Below, one piece after another: positions 24,369 to 32,681 of a stretch of 39,051 bases of DNA. The stretch lies in NCBI GenBank assembly GCA_015231705.1, contig JADGBC010000015.1:1-39051 (forward strand), in the 5' to 3' direction. The DNA is from Desulfamplus sp. (GTDB lineage: Bacteria; Desulfobacterota; Desulfobacteria; Desulfobacterales; Desulfobacteraceae). A model generated the notes under the pieces. It searched no databases. It saw only the letters and a program-made list of their open reading frames with translations, and had not been told where the DNA came from. The position numbers and the translations under genes are program-made. The stretch's first letter is position 1, and each line of letters starts with the position of its first letter.

Positions 24369-24842
24369 TTATATTTTTTCCTTTATTTCATTCCAGAAGT
24401 CACGGACTCCCCTTCTCCATCCATCCAGAAAAAGTTTGCTGTATTTGTTTATTCCTTCTGCCGTATTTTCCATAAGGTGGTCAGAAGAAAAAAGAGAGTT
24501 AAAATAGGCTCCAAGCATCTCATCCTCTGCCATCTCTTTGGATGAAGATAGGCCCAGTGCATACATCAGATCACTATAATGGGCACTCTTGGCCCATTGC
24601 AGTCCCTTGGTATGCCCGCTTTCAGAATAATTGCCTTCAGACTGTCTCTTTTCATGCTTCAGACGATCAATAATTTCTGCCATATCATGATCTTCTCGAA
24701 GTCTTCTTTGAAATTCTTCTTTTTTATTTATTGCTTCTGCCAGAGCATCCTGGAACATTTTGGAAAAATTGAAAGATTGACGCCACTCTTCCATTTTTTC
24801 ATAAAGCATATCAGGAATACTCAAGGTTATTTTACGTGTCAT
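24369..24842 (-). CDS. Possible ribbon-helix-helix protein of unknown function
   Basis: This 157-residue protein starts at an ATG with GGGAGAAAAAAT upstream. The N-terminus (RKITLSIPDMLYEKMEEW then FNFSKMFQDALAEAI) has the strand-helix-helix pattern of CopG/Arc-type regulators. A charged helix and a C-terminal alpha-helical domain (SDLMYALGLSSSKEMAEDEM) follow, with no motif that I recognise. DNA binding is an inference from the first 45 residues. It lies upstream of the activase in the same direction, about 100 bases apart, so it may regulate that gene or simply be co-transcribed. Confidence 0.75.
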   Translation of the reverse strand: MTRKITLSIPDMLYEKMEEWRQSFNFSKMFQDALAEAINKKEEFQRRLREDHDMAEIIDRLKHEKRQSEGNYSESGHTKGLQWAKSAHYSDLMYALGLSSSKEMAEDEMLGAYFNSLFSSDHLMENTAEGINKYSKLFLDGWRRGVRDFWNEIKEKI

Positions 24843-25481
24843 ATTTTTTCTCCCGCATTGTCTTTGACATTCTTGGGTATCTTTTTACCATCTGTAGATA
24901 ATTCAATAATTATAATGATCAACAGGTAGTATTAGCCAGAACCGGTATGTGCTATTTTTTCAATACGTATTGCATTTTTATGGTGGTGTCAAGAATATAA
25001 GTGTTCTTGTGGCACAGATTATGAATTTTTACGACAAGGTATGAATTTTGCTTTTTATTTTTGCTCTATCGTGAAAGCAGATCATGATTTTCATGCTTGG
25101 GGGCTAATTCCACCTATTGTCCATGAAAATTTACCGTGAAAATGCATTCTGATTTTAATGGTTCTTGGTGGTCGAAAAACTGCCATAATCGTTTATTTGT
25201 TGACTCCTGCAAAAAATAAAGACTAAATTGAATTCTGAAATGAATAATGTTTCATTTTATTTGAATTTATAGTATATGCATTGCCATTTTTAGTGTGCTT
25301 TCAAGAGCCATTTTTTAAACAAATTAGATTCTTATCTCTGATTTTAGTGTTATTTTGGCAAGAGAATCAGAAAATTCTCTTTGGTTCTGGCTTGTCCAGG
25401 TTAGGTTATGGTTATTGCTTTTGCCAATACAGGGACTTGTTTTCACAAGCTTAAAGATTTTAAAAGGATAACGGCATTCTG
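24843..25481. other. 639-bp divergent intergenic region with tandem hairpin repeats
   Basis: No supported gene. It contains two head-to-tail copies of the 66-69-bp hairpin family (25065-25195); the rest is AT-rich unique sequence. It must hold the promoters of the minus-strand RHH-like gene and of the mla operon, but no convincing -35/-10 pair was recognised. Confidence 0.6.
25065..25195 (+). repeat. 66-69-bp hairpin repeat (second family), two tandem copies
   Basis: Copy one (25065-25133) and copy two (25130-25195) share a TTTA junction. Both show GTGAAA...ATTTT(C/A)ATG followed by a G-rich stretch and a (C)CAT(G/A)A(A/T) end, with several mismatches, so they look older than the copies near ahbA. 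Confidence 0.75.
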
Positions 25482-26273
25482 ATGATTACAAAGAGTATTG
25501 AAAATATTGGATTCTGGACAGTTGAAAAGATAGAGCGTATCGGCAGAATATTTATTTTTTTGTTCAGAGGTCTTTTCCACATTTTTACATTCCCCTGGCA
25601 GGTACTCAAGATTGTTGAACACACCTGGTTCATTGGGACCAAATCCATGATGGTCATTATGCTTACAGGAATTTTTACCGGAATGGTACTTGGGCTTCAG
25701 GGGTATTATACCCTGGTTAAATTTGGTTCTGAGGGAATGCTTGGTTCTGCCGTGGCACTCACACTTATCAGGGAACTTGGTCCCGTACTTACAGCAATAA
25801 TGATTACAGCAAGGGCTGGCTCTGCAATAGCTGCTGAGATTGGAGTTATGCGTATTTCTGAACAGATAGATGCACTTGAAACTATGAGTATTGATCCAGT
25901 CAGGTTTATATTCAGCCCAAGAATCGTTGCCGCTGTGATAAGCTTTCCTATGCTTACTGCACTGTTTGATGTGATTGGTATTTTGGGAGGCTATATTACC
26001 GGCTCGTTGCTTCTGGGAATCAATGGTGGGATCTATATCTATCGCGTCACTGAAAGCGTTGTGATGGCTGATGTGACAGGAGGATTTGTAAAGTCCCTTG
26101 TTTTTGCTATTGTAGTGACAACTGTATGTTGCTCACAAGGATACTTTACCCACCTTCAGACACGGGGAGGATTTGGAGCAAAGGGTGTAAGTTTTTCAAC
26201 TACCAATGCTGTTGTTAACTCCTGTGTTTTGATTCTTGTTTTTGATTATGTCATAACATATCTTCTGTTGTAA
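25482..26273 (+). CDS. mlaE: MlaE-type ABC transporter permease
   Basis: The permease of the Mla system moves phospholipid between the inner membrane and periplasmic carriers. The 263 residues match the family. An N-terminal amphipathic segment is followed by helices beginning at SMMVIMLTGIFTGMVLGLQ, then ALTLIRELGPVLTAIMITARAGSAIAAEIG, the family hallmark, and EQIDALETMSIDPVRF. It heads a five-gene operon (E-F-D-C-A). No MlaB (STAS) gene lies in the cluster. The start ATG has an AAAGGATAACGG site at a long distance. Confidence 0.94.
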   Translation: MITKSIENIGFWTVEKIERIGRIFIFLFRGLFHIFTFPWQVLKIVEHTWFIGTKSMMVIMLTGIFTGMVLGLQGYYTLVKFGSEGMLGSAVALTLIRELGPVLTAIMITARAGSAIAAEIGVMRISEQIDALETMSIDPVRFIFSPRIVAAVISFPMLTALFDVIGILGGYITGSLLLGINGGIYIYRVTESVVMADVTGGFVKSLVFAIVVTTVCCSQGYFTHLQTRGGFGAKGVSFSTTNAVVNSCVLILVFDYVITYLLL

Positions 26274-26343
26274 AAAATGACTTATCATTATGTTATGCAG
26301 ACAGATCCCTCCTTATGATACATGAAATTTAAAATAGGCTCTT

Positions 26344-27096
26344 ATGAAATCTCCTCTGATTGAATTTGTAGATGTTAAAAAAAGTTTTGGAAATAACCAT
26401 GTCATGCAGGGTGTTAATCTATCTATATATGAAGATGAGATCTCTGTGGTGATTGGTAAAAGTGGTTCTGGGAAAAGTGTTCTTTTGAAGCATATTATTG
26501 GTCTGATGCAACAGGACTCAGGGAGCGTTCTCTTTAATGGAGATGATATATCGTCAATGTCCCGCAGGGAAAAAAAAGAATTTAAAAAAAAATTTAGCTA
26601 TATGTTTCAGGAAAACGCACTGTTTGATTCCATGAATATTTATGAAAATATTGCTCTTCCCTTGACTGAAACATCTCTGTTTTCCAAACAGGAGATCAGG
26701 GAAAAGGTTGAAATGAGAATCGAGCAGCTAGAGATTCAGGGAACAGCAAGTAAATATCCTGCCCAGCTTTCAGGAGGAATGAAAAAGAGAGTTGCTCTTG
26801 CAAGGGCTCTGGTGACAGAGCCATCTATTGTCCTCTTTGATGAGCCCACAACTGGTCTTGATCCTGTCAGAAAAAATGGTGTTCATGCAATGATAAAATC
26901 CTATCAGCAGATGTTCGGTTTTACAGCAGTTATTGTCAGTCATGAAATACCTGATATTTTTGAGATAGCCCAGAGAGTGGCGATGCTTGAAAAGGGTAAA
27001 ATAATCTTTCAGGGATCTTCAAAGGAAATTATGGATTGTGATATAGATGATGTAAGCTCTTTTATCAGTGGAAAGGGTGACTTCACGGATTATTGA
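26344..27096 (+). CDS. mlaF: MlaF-type ABC transporter ATPase
   Basis: This ATPase energises lipid transport with MlaE. The 250 residues hold Walker A GKSGSGKSVL, a Q-loop MFQENALFDSMN, the signature QLSGGMKKRVALARAL, Walker B VLFDEPTTGLDP and the H-loop VIVSHE. All catalytic residues are intact. It lies 70 bases after mlaE and 25 bases before mlaD. Confidence 0.95.
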   Translation: MKSPLIEFVDVKKSFGNNHVMQGVNLSIYEDEISVVIGKSGSGKSVLLKHIIGLMQQDSGSVLFNGDDISSMSRREKKEFKKKFSYMFQENALFDSMNIYENIALPLTETSLFSKQEIREKVEMRIEQLEIQGTASKYPAQLSGGMKKRVALARALVTEPSIVLFDEPTTGLDPVRKNGVHAMIKSYQQMFGFTAVIVSHEIPDIFEIAQRVAMLEKGKIIFQGSSKEIMDCDIDDVSSFISGKGDFTDY

Positions 27097-27121
27097 TTGA
27101 AAAAAAATCAGGAAGAATATT

Positions 27122-27586
27122 ATGAAAAAGGGAATGGTTGAGTTTTACGTTGGAATTTTTATGATCATTGGCATAGCCTGTACCGCTTACCTTATTATTG
27201 AACTTGGTGGCATTAGAGTTGTTAATAAAAATGATTATCGACTCAATGCCTACTTCAGTTCTGTAGCAGGGTTGAAAAAGGGGGCAGGGGTTGAGATGGC
27301 AGGAGTTGAAATCGGAAATGTCATTTCCATTGAACTGGATAAGGAGAGGATGCTTGCAAAGGTTGAACTTGGAATCCGTGAAAATATCACTCTGGCTGAA
27401 GATGTTATGGCTTCTGTCAAGACATCGGGTGTTATCGGTGATAGATACATAAACCTCTCTCCAGGTGGTTCTGAAACCATGCTTGAATCTGGAGATACTA
27501 TTTTTAACACCGAATCTGCAATTGACATTGAGGCTCTGGTAAGTAAATATATCTTTAATAAAGATGAGAAGGGTACGGAAAAATAG
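27122..27586 (+). CDS. mlaD: MlaD-type MCE-domain lipid-binding protein
   Basis: A single N-terminal membrane helix (YVGIFMIIGIACTAYLII) is followed by one MCE domain (DYRLNAYFSSVAGLKKGAGVEMAGVEIGNV; then IGDRYINLSPGG). In the family this forms a hexameric ring in the periplasm that passes phospholipids between MlaEF and MlaC. At 154 residues it has the usual short Mla form. The ATG follows AGGAAGAATATT. Confidence 0.94.
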   Translation: MKKGMVEFYVGIFMIIGIACTAYLIIELGGIRVVNKNDYRLNAYFSSVAGLKKGAGVEMAGVEIGNVISIELDKERMLAKVELGIRENITLAEDVMASVKTSGVIGDRYINLSPGGSETMLESGDTIFNTESAIDIEALVSKYIFNKDEKGTEK

Positions 27587-27738
27587 ACTTGAGATGTTTT
27601 ATTGTTCATAAATTTACATCCAACAGAAATTGTAGTTAATCTACCTCTGTTCTTACCTTATTTGTTATGCTTCTAACTATTTGGGCTGACTGAAAGTAAG
27701 CCATAAGAGTGTTTCTAATTTTAATAAAAGAGGAAAAA

Positions 27739-28353
27739 ATGAAAAAAATAATGACAGTTCTATTGGGTATCTTGCTTCTAACTCCTGCTGTACCTAAAGC
27801 AGCAGATTTGGAACCTGAAATTGTTCTAAGAAACGGAGTCAATGCCATTATTTCGGTTTTAAACGATCCTGCATTTGCCTCTGCAAACCAGAAAGATGCA
27901 AGAAAAGAGCTTCTCTTCAATAAAGCCGAATCAGTTTTTGATTTCAATGAATTCTCAAGAGGGGCACTCGGAAGAAACTGGGGGAGGTTCTCAGAAAACC
28001 AACGTACAGAATTCATAAAACATTTCTCAAGATTAATAGCTAATACTTACATTGCCAAAATTGATGATGAAAACTTTGAGGATCTTAAAATCACCTATAC
28101 AAAAACTGAGATGCTTGATGCAACCAAATCTGGTATAGAAAGAGCTGATATTGCCACCGATGTGTTCCACAATAAAGTTATGACTCCTGTCAATTACAGA
28201 ATGATGAAAAAAAAGGGGGGTGAATGGAAAATCTACGATGTCAAGATTGAAGGGGTAAGTCTTGTGGGTAACTACAGGGAACAATATAGAACAAGATTTA
28301 ATGATTCTCCTGACAAAATTATTCAGGAAATAAAGGAGAAGATCTCTCAATGA
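27739..28353 (+). CDS. mlaC: MlaC-type periplasmic phospholipid carrier
   Basis: The ATG at 27739 is chosen because AGAGGAAAAA precedes it; the frame is open for ten more codons upstream. The 204-residue product has a signal peptide (KKIMTVLLGILLLTPAVPKA) and the MlaC/Ttg2D fold, with FDFNEFSRGALGRNW, FIKHFSRLIANTYIAKI and VNYRMMKKKGGEWKIYDV. In the family it shuttles phospholipid across the periplasm between MlaA and MlaD. Its stop overlaps the mlaA start (ATGA). A 150-base gap separates it from mlaD, so an extra promoter is possible. Confidence 0.93.
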   Translation: MKKIMTVLLGILLLTPAVPKAADLEPEIVLRNGVNAIISVLNDPAFASANQKDARKELLFNKAESVFDFNEFSRGALGRNWGRFSENQRTEFIKHFSRLIANTYIAKIDDENFEDLKITYTKTEMLDATKSGIERADIATDVFHNKVMTPVNYRMMKKKGGEWKIYDVKIEGVSLVGNYREQYRTRFNDSPDKIIQEIKEKISQ

Positions 28354-29282
28354 ACTCAAAACAGATAAAATCAGAAAAATCACTTTATTTCATCTGCTCC
28401 AAGTATGGTTATAATTCACTTTTCAGAAGCACTTTGCCTTTAAGTATATTGAGGCGATCCCCCTTTTTTGCCATAATTTTTTTTCTTATAGTCTCAGCAA
28501 CAATGGCTGTTGCAGGTAACTCTGTAGTTGTAGCTGCTGACCATCTTCCTGGTGTGACACAACCCTATGAAAATCTTATCGCTGCGGCTGACGTTCAATC
28601 TTCTGATGATTTGGAGGGGGGTAATGGGCTATACAGTGATGATCTGTACGGTGATGAATATATCAAAACACCTGACCAATCGGTTGCTGATCCACTCTAT
28701 TGGTTCAATTATGCCATCTTCTCGTTTAATGACAAGCTCTATTTCTGGGTACTAAAACCGGTTGCCAGAGGGTATAGATTTATAACTCCTGATCCACTCA
28801 GAGCAGGTCTTCGCAATTTTTTCCACAACTCGCTATTTCCCTTGAGATTTGTAAACAATCTGTTGCAGGGTAAAGGTGATCAGGCTGTTTCAGAGGTAAA
28901 GAGCTTTGTGATAAACACTGTTGGGGGAGGATTGGGTTTTGCAACACCTGCCCAGTATGTTTTTGGAATTAATACTTACAATGAGGATATGGGACAAACC
29001 TTTGGAAGCTACTCTGTAAAAGAGGGTTTCTATCTTGTGCTTCCTTTAATGGGGCCATCAACGCTCAGAGATACTGTGGGAAGCGTTGGAGATTTTTTTC
29101 TTTCGCCTATGACCTATATCGAATCTACTGAACTCGCTGTTGGATTGGGGACTCTGGATAGAATCAATGATGTCTCTTTCAGGATCGGAGATTATGAGGC
29201 TCTGAAGAAAGCTGCCCTGGATCCTTACATATCTATTAAAGATGCTTATATCCAGATGAGAAGAAAGCAGATTCAGGAATAA
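28350..29282 (+). CDS. mlaA: MlaA/VacJ outer-membrane lipid-asymmetry protein
   Basis: MlaA removes misplaced phospholipid from the outer leaflet of the outer membrane. The 310-residue protein carries the VacJ core: DPLYWFNYAIFSFNDKLYFW, GYRFITPDPLRAGLRNFF and GQTFGSYSVKEGFYLVLPLMGPSTLRD. The N-terminus has a positively charged stretch and a hydrophobic signal (SPFFAIIFFLIVSATMAVAG), but no cysteine follows it, so the usual lipobox is missing and the protein is probably not lipid-anchored. It is the last operon gene, translationally coupled to mlaC by a four-base overlap. Confidence 0.94.
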   Translation: MNSKQIKSEKSLYFICSKYGYNSLFRSTLPLSILRRSPFFAIIFFLIVSATMAVAGNSVVVAADHLPGVTQPYENLIAAADVQSSDDLEGGNGLYSDDLYGDEYIKTPDQSVADPLYWFNYAIFSFNDKLYFWVLKPVARGYRFITPDPLRAGLRNFFHNSLFPLRFVNNLLQGKGDQAVSEVKSFVINTVGGGLGFATPAQYVFGINTYNEDMGQTFGSYSVKEGFYLVLPLMGPSTLRDTVGSVGDFFLSPMTYIESTELAVGLGTLDRINDVSFRIGDYEALKKAALDPYISIKDAYIQMRRKQIQE

Positions 29283-29427
29283 ATACGGCCTTAATTGAAC
29301 GAACATATGTGGGGTAACAAGGCCCTGATGAAATAATGGAATATGGTCAATGGTGTGTCAATAAGTAAGTAAGAAAAAAACAGGCTCAACAGGCTCAAAT
29401 GGTGCATATAGCCTCGTTATGTTGGCC

Positions 29428-29493
29428 TTTGCCATGAAAATGCATTCTTATTTTCATGATTCGGGGTGGCCACACAAAGACCATGAAGGTTTA
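29428..29493 (+). repeat. 66-bp hairpin repeat (second family), single copy abutting the ahbA stop
   Basis: It runs from TTTGCCATGAAAATGC to CCATGAAGGTTTA and contains CATGAAAAT/ATTTTCATG and GTGGCCAC. Its last base touches the ahbA stop codon, so it will be transcribed at that mRNA's 3' end and may act in termination or stability. Confidence 0.88.
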
Positions 29494-29952
29494 TTATGTG
29501 ACTTTGAAGTTTGCACTGATTTTGAACACATCAGTAGCCGGCAAATTCAGTATATCATCAACTCCTGTTCTTTCAGATATTTCTCTGAGATTACTTTCAA
29601 TGACCTCCATAGATTCAGCTATAAAGGTAAACCAAATATTGTATCTGTGGCTTCGCATATAGTTATGGGTTACACCGGAATAACCATTTACAATTTTTGT
29701 AAACAGTGAGACCTTTTTGTCTGGTACAGATGCTGCACACAGTGTGCTGAAAAAGCCAAGTTTGTAAGGTCCAAAATTTCCTCCTATACGCCGTATAATT
29801 CCATCCTCTTTTAACCTTCTGACTCTTGAGATCAACTCATCTTCAGAAAGTCCAAGCTCGCTGGCTATTATCATGTATGGATTAGGATCAATGGGGAAGA
29901 AAGTTTGGATTCTGTTAATTATCTTTTTATCTATCTCATCAATTCTGACCAT
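29494..29952 (-). CDS. ahbA: Sirohaem decarboxylase subunit, AhbA-like (Lrp/AsnC fold)
   Basis: AhbA and AhbB together convert sirohaem to 12,18-didecarboxysirohaem in the alternative haem pathway of sulfate reducers and archaea. The product has an AsnC-like winged helix (IDKKIINRIQTFFPID) and a RAM-like domain with GVTHNYMRSHRYNIWFTFIA, the decarboxylase hallmark that separates it from true Lrp regulators. GIIRRIGGNFG resembles the A rather than the B subunit, but the two are close. The ATG at 29952 is preferred (AGGAG nine bases upstream); a TTG nine bases earlier also opens the frame. The partner subunit is not in the window. Hairpin repeats flank the gene on both sides. Confidence 0.85.
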   Translation of the reverse strand: MVRIDEIDKKIINRIQTFFPIDPNPYMIIASELGLSEDELISRVRRLKEDGIIRRIGGNFGPYKLGFFSTLCAASVPDKKVSLFTKIVNGYSGVTHNYMRSHRYNIWFTFIAESMEVIESNLREISERTGVDDILNLPATDVFKISANFKVT

Positions 29953-29975
29953 AAGAGTCAACTCCTATTTACATA

Positions 29976-30106
29976 TTTACCGTGAAAACACATAATGGTT
30001 TTCATGCTTGGGGGTGGCCGAATTCCGTCGGTCATGAAAGTTTACCATGAAAATGCGTTTTTATTTTTATGTTTCGGGGTGGCCACTCAACGGCCATGAA
30101 TGTTTA
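29976..30106 (+). repeat. 66-69-bp hairpin repeat (second family), two tandem copies
   Basis: Copy one spans 29976-30044 and copy two 30041-30106, sharing a TTTA junction. Both contain (C/A)(A/G)TGAAAA...TTT(C/T)ATG, a GGGGTGGCC core and (G)GTCATGAA or GGCCATGAA. They lie between dsrC and ahbA, upstream of ahbA. Confidence 0.88.
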
Positions 30107-30146
30107 ATATAGCAAAAGTTATATGCGTAAGATAAAACACAATCAT

Positions 30147-30183
30147 AAAAAAAGCCCTGCACATGATATGCAGGGCTTTTATT
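30147..30183 (-). terminator. Intrinsic terminator of dsrC
   Basis: AAAGCCCTGCA (30151-30161) pairs with TGCAGGGCTTT (30169-30179) around a seven-base loop. On the minus strand the stem is followed by a run of T, as expected downstream of dsrC. The A/T runs on both sides make it potentially bidirectional. Confidence 0.88.
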
Positions 30184-30224
30184 GAAAAGCTTTTAACAGC
30201 TATATCAGATAATAACTGAACAGA

Positions 30225-30542
30225 TTATACGCATCCTGTCGGTTTTGGAAGTCCAGCCATCTTACATGCACCCTTTCCAGGTCCTGACGGGAACAGCTCA
30301 TAGATGTGTTTCAGTTTGTATTTGGTAAGTTTTGAAAGAACACGTACCATGGGGGCAATACCATTTTTCTCATAGTAATCCTGAAGAACGTTAACTACTG
30401 ACCAATGCTCATCGTTAAGCTCTTCAATACCTTCCTGCTGTCTTACATACTCAACCCAATCATTGGTAAATGTTTTGTAATCAAGCAGAAAACCGTCCTC
30501 ATCAACTTCAAACGTGGTTCCATTTATCTCTATGGTTGCCAT
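30225..30542 (-). CDS. dsrC: DsrC, sulfur-carrier protein of dissimilatory sulfite reduction
   Basis: DsrC carries the sulfur atom from DsrAB as a trisulfide and delivers it to the DsrMKJOP membrane complex. The 105-residue product matches the family. It has the flexible C-terminal arm ending GACKMAGLPKPTGCV, with the two conserved cysteines ten residues apart, the last one penultimate. IEINGTTFEVDEDGFL is the typical N-terminus. AGGAGG lies seven bases before the ATG, a promoter is visible upstream and a strong terminator follows, so it is monocistronic and probably highly expressed. It identifies the host as a sulfate/sulfite reducer; dsrAB is not in the window. Confidence 0.97.
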   Translation of the reverse strand: MATIEINGTTFEVDEDGFLLDYKTFTNDWVEYVRQQEGIEELNDEHWSVVNVLQDYYEKNGIAPMVRVLSKLTKYKLKHIYELFPSGPGKGACKMAGLPKPTGCV

Positions 30543-30628
30543 TAAACTACCTCCTGTTAAAAAATAAAAATAATTGATCTTCTATTAAGTAAGCTTGCCG
30601 TCTTATCTTTTAGAATTCATAATTTTTC

Positions 30629-30657
30629 ACAATATCTTAGTCAGATACTCTTGTCAA
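30629..30657 (-). promoter_or_regulatory. Sigma-70 promoter of dsrC
   Basis: On the minus strand, TTGACA (30657-30652), a 17-base spacer and TATTGT (30634-30629) lie about 90 bases before the ATG. The -35 is a perfect match and the -10 matches at four of six. Confidence 0.72.
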
Positions 30658-30834
30658 TATGTAGATTCGATGGTTTCAAAAAAAATCTTTTTAGCTTGTA
30701 CATCCTTTATTATGTAGGGTGATGAATGGGGACAGCTAAAAAAAGAGGTATACCAACAGTAAAAATTTGTAATCTCTTCTGCAATAAAGGTTCCAATAAG
30801 TTATGGCATACTTTGTTATTTGCCAGATGAATTT

Positions 30835-32568
30835 TCAGCCTTTTATTATCCTTGGCAGAATCATCTGGTGCTGAGGACATATTGATTTAGGATTTTGATA
30901 TACGCTACCGGCAAACGCCTGCATATATTTTCTTATATCAGCAAGTTTTACTATTTCATCCACAAGACCGTTTTTCGCACAGAAGAGCGGCCTTGAAGTG
31001 TCATGGTATTTTTTAGCAAGATCATTCATTTTGTCGATAATTGGCTGCATATCCTTACCAGCCTCTTTTTCTTTGACAAGACGCCTTGCATAAGTTGCCA
31101 CAGCCGCAGTCTCTCCGTGCATTACATAAATTTCAGTAGCAGCCGTGCCAATTGTAAAGGCGTTGTGCCGGTTGGCCTGAGGTCCGCCAAGTACATAATG
31201 GGCAGCAGCCGAACCTTTTCTTAGCACCACAAGCATCATTGGAACATCTGTCTGCTGTATGGAGTAGATCAAGGATTGCCCAAGTCCAAGAAGCTCTGCT
31301 TTTTCGGCTATATCCCCAACATCAATTCCAGAGGTGTCCTGAAACCAGATTATTGGAATCCTGTCTCTGCCGCAAAGAGTGACAAACTCATTCATCTTTA
31401 TCAATCCTTGACGATAGAGCTTGCCTCCAATGCCGGGATAATCGGCGTATTCAGGATATCCGTCTCCAAGATAGCCCTGACGGTTGCCAATGCAGGCAAC
31501 AAGAAAACCATCAATCTTGCAAAGACCTGTGTACATTTCAGGACCGTAATCAGGGCGGAACTCAGAGTGTTCGCCTCCGTCCACAAGTCTTGATAACACA
31601 TCATCAAAAGAATATACTTTTTTTTGACCCATCGGCAGAAGTCTGAGAAGATCCTCTTGATCAAAAGCTGGCGGCACAGGTTCAGCCACACGAAAAAATT
31701 CTGGGTTGTAGGCTGGCATATCCTGCATGTAATATTTCAATCCATCCAGAACATCCTTTTCCTCTTCAAATACATACCGGAAAAAGCCTGTCTCATCATA
31801 ATGAATTTTAACCGATCCGGGCGGTTTTGCCTTGTCTGTCTTTGCCTTTTCAACCAGCAGTTCAGCCATATCCATTGTAAAGCCGCCGCGTGGAGCCATT
31901 CCGCTGACGATTCCTGCACCACCTACTGCAATATTGCAGTTTTTATGTGCAAAAAGAACAGTAGGGCTGATGCTTTGATATCCGCCACCGGCAGGGTTTG
32001 TGCCATAGATGCCAGCAAGTATGGGGATACCCATCTGTTCAAGCTCTGCATGTCTAAAGAATGGGGTACCTGCACCTCTTCTGTTGGCGTAGAATTTTTC
32101 CTGTTCCGGCAATTTTGCACCGCTACAGTTGACAAGCCATACTAAAGGAATGTTAAGCCGTTTTGCAAGATCAGTGACTCTGAGGATATTATCTGACTGT
32201 CCAGGCAGCCACGCTCCTGCCATAACCTTGTTGTCAAACCCAATTATGACAGCCCATTTACCCGCGATTTTTCCAAGACCATCAATGACATTGGTAGTTC
32301 CCTCTTCGTTGTCAGCAGGATTATAAAGGGTGTGAAGAGGTGTCCATGTACCCTCGTCAACAAGGTACTCAAGACGCTGCCATACGGTCATTTCACCCCT
32401 TGCATTTATTTTCTCTGTGGAAAAACCGGCATTTTTTACCTTTTCAACAGCATCATCAATCTCTTTTTCCGCTTCAAGAAAAGCCTGAACATTTTCTTGA
32501 GTGCTTTCAATGGTATTTTCACTGAGTTCTGTCCCAAAAAGGGTCATGTTCTCAAAATAGGGTCTCAT
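30835..32568 (-). CDS. gcdA: Glutaconyl-CoA decarboxylase carboxyltransferase (alpha) subunit, GcdA-like
   Basis: In the family this subunit moves CO2 from glutaconyl-CoA to a biotin carrier, giving crotonyl-CoA. From the ATG at 32568 (AAGGAG six bases upstream) the protein has 577 residues, the usual GcdA length, with two crotonase-like carboxyltransferase halves. Diagnostic stretches are LVWLVNCSGAKLPEQEKFY, AGIYGTNPAGGGYQS and PIIWFQDTSGIDVGD. It is the last gene of the operon starting at 36474. The biotin carrier and sodium-pumping membrane subunits are not in the window. A degraded 78-bp-family copy separates it from the dehydrogenase gene. Confidence 0.9.
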   Translation of the reverse strand: MRPYFENMTLFGTELSENTIESTQENVQAFLEAEKEIDDAVEKVKNAGFSTEKINARGEMTVWQRLEYLVDEGTWTPLHTLYNPADNEEGTTNVIDGLGKIAGKWAVIIGFDNKVMAGAWLPGQSDNILRVTDLAKRLNIPLVWLVNCSGAKLPEQEKFYANRRGAGTPFFRHAELEQMGIPILAGIYGTNPAGGGYQSISPTVLFAHKNCNIAVGGAGIVSGMAPRGGFTMDMAELLVEKAKTDKAKPPGSVKIHYDETGFFRYVFEEEKDVLDGLKYYMQDMPAYNPEFFRVAEPVPPAFDQEDLLRLLPMGQKKVYSFDDVLSRLVDGGEHSEFRPDYGPEMYTGLCKIDGFLVACIGNRQGYLGDGYPEYADYPGIGGKLYRQGLIKMNEFVTLCGRDRIPIIWFQDTSGIDVGDIAEKAELLGLGQSLIYSIQQTDVPMMLVVLRKGSAAAHYVLGGPQANRHNAFTIGTAATEIYVMHGETAAVATYARRLVKEKEAGKDMQPIIDKMNDLAKKYHDTSRPLFCAKNGLVDEIVKLADIRKYMQAFAGSVYQNPKSICPQHQMILPRIIKG

Positions 32569-32585
32569 CAATATCTCCTTGAGAT

Positions 32586-32655
32586 CTTTATGTGAAAGTC
32601 TCTTTAATTAGCTGTACTTATGTGACTTTCATTTTTCGTTGTAGCCCAGAGCCAA
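32586..32655 (-). repeat. 78-bp element, partial copy inside the glutaryl-CoA operon
   Basis: Read on the minus strand it gives AACGAAAAATGAAAGTC then GACTTTCACATAAA, which is the 3' two-thirds of the element; the 5' GCCCTGATGGGC part has decayed. It lies just upstream of the gcdA ribosome site. Confidence 0.8.
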
Positions 32656-32681
32656 TATCCCGCTCCGGCCGTACCGGTTAT

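Noticed and set aside
29287-29325. GGCCTT...AAGGCC pair after mlaA as a terminator
   Set aside because: Only six-base arms with a long loop and no T-tract; too weak to support.
25065-30106. Regularly repeated hairpins suggestive of a CRISPR array
   Set aside because: Copies are imperfect, adjoin directly without unique spacers of constant length, occur at separate loci, and no cas gene is present.
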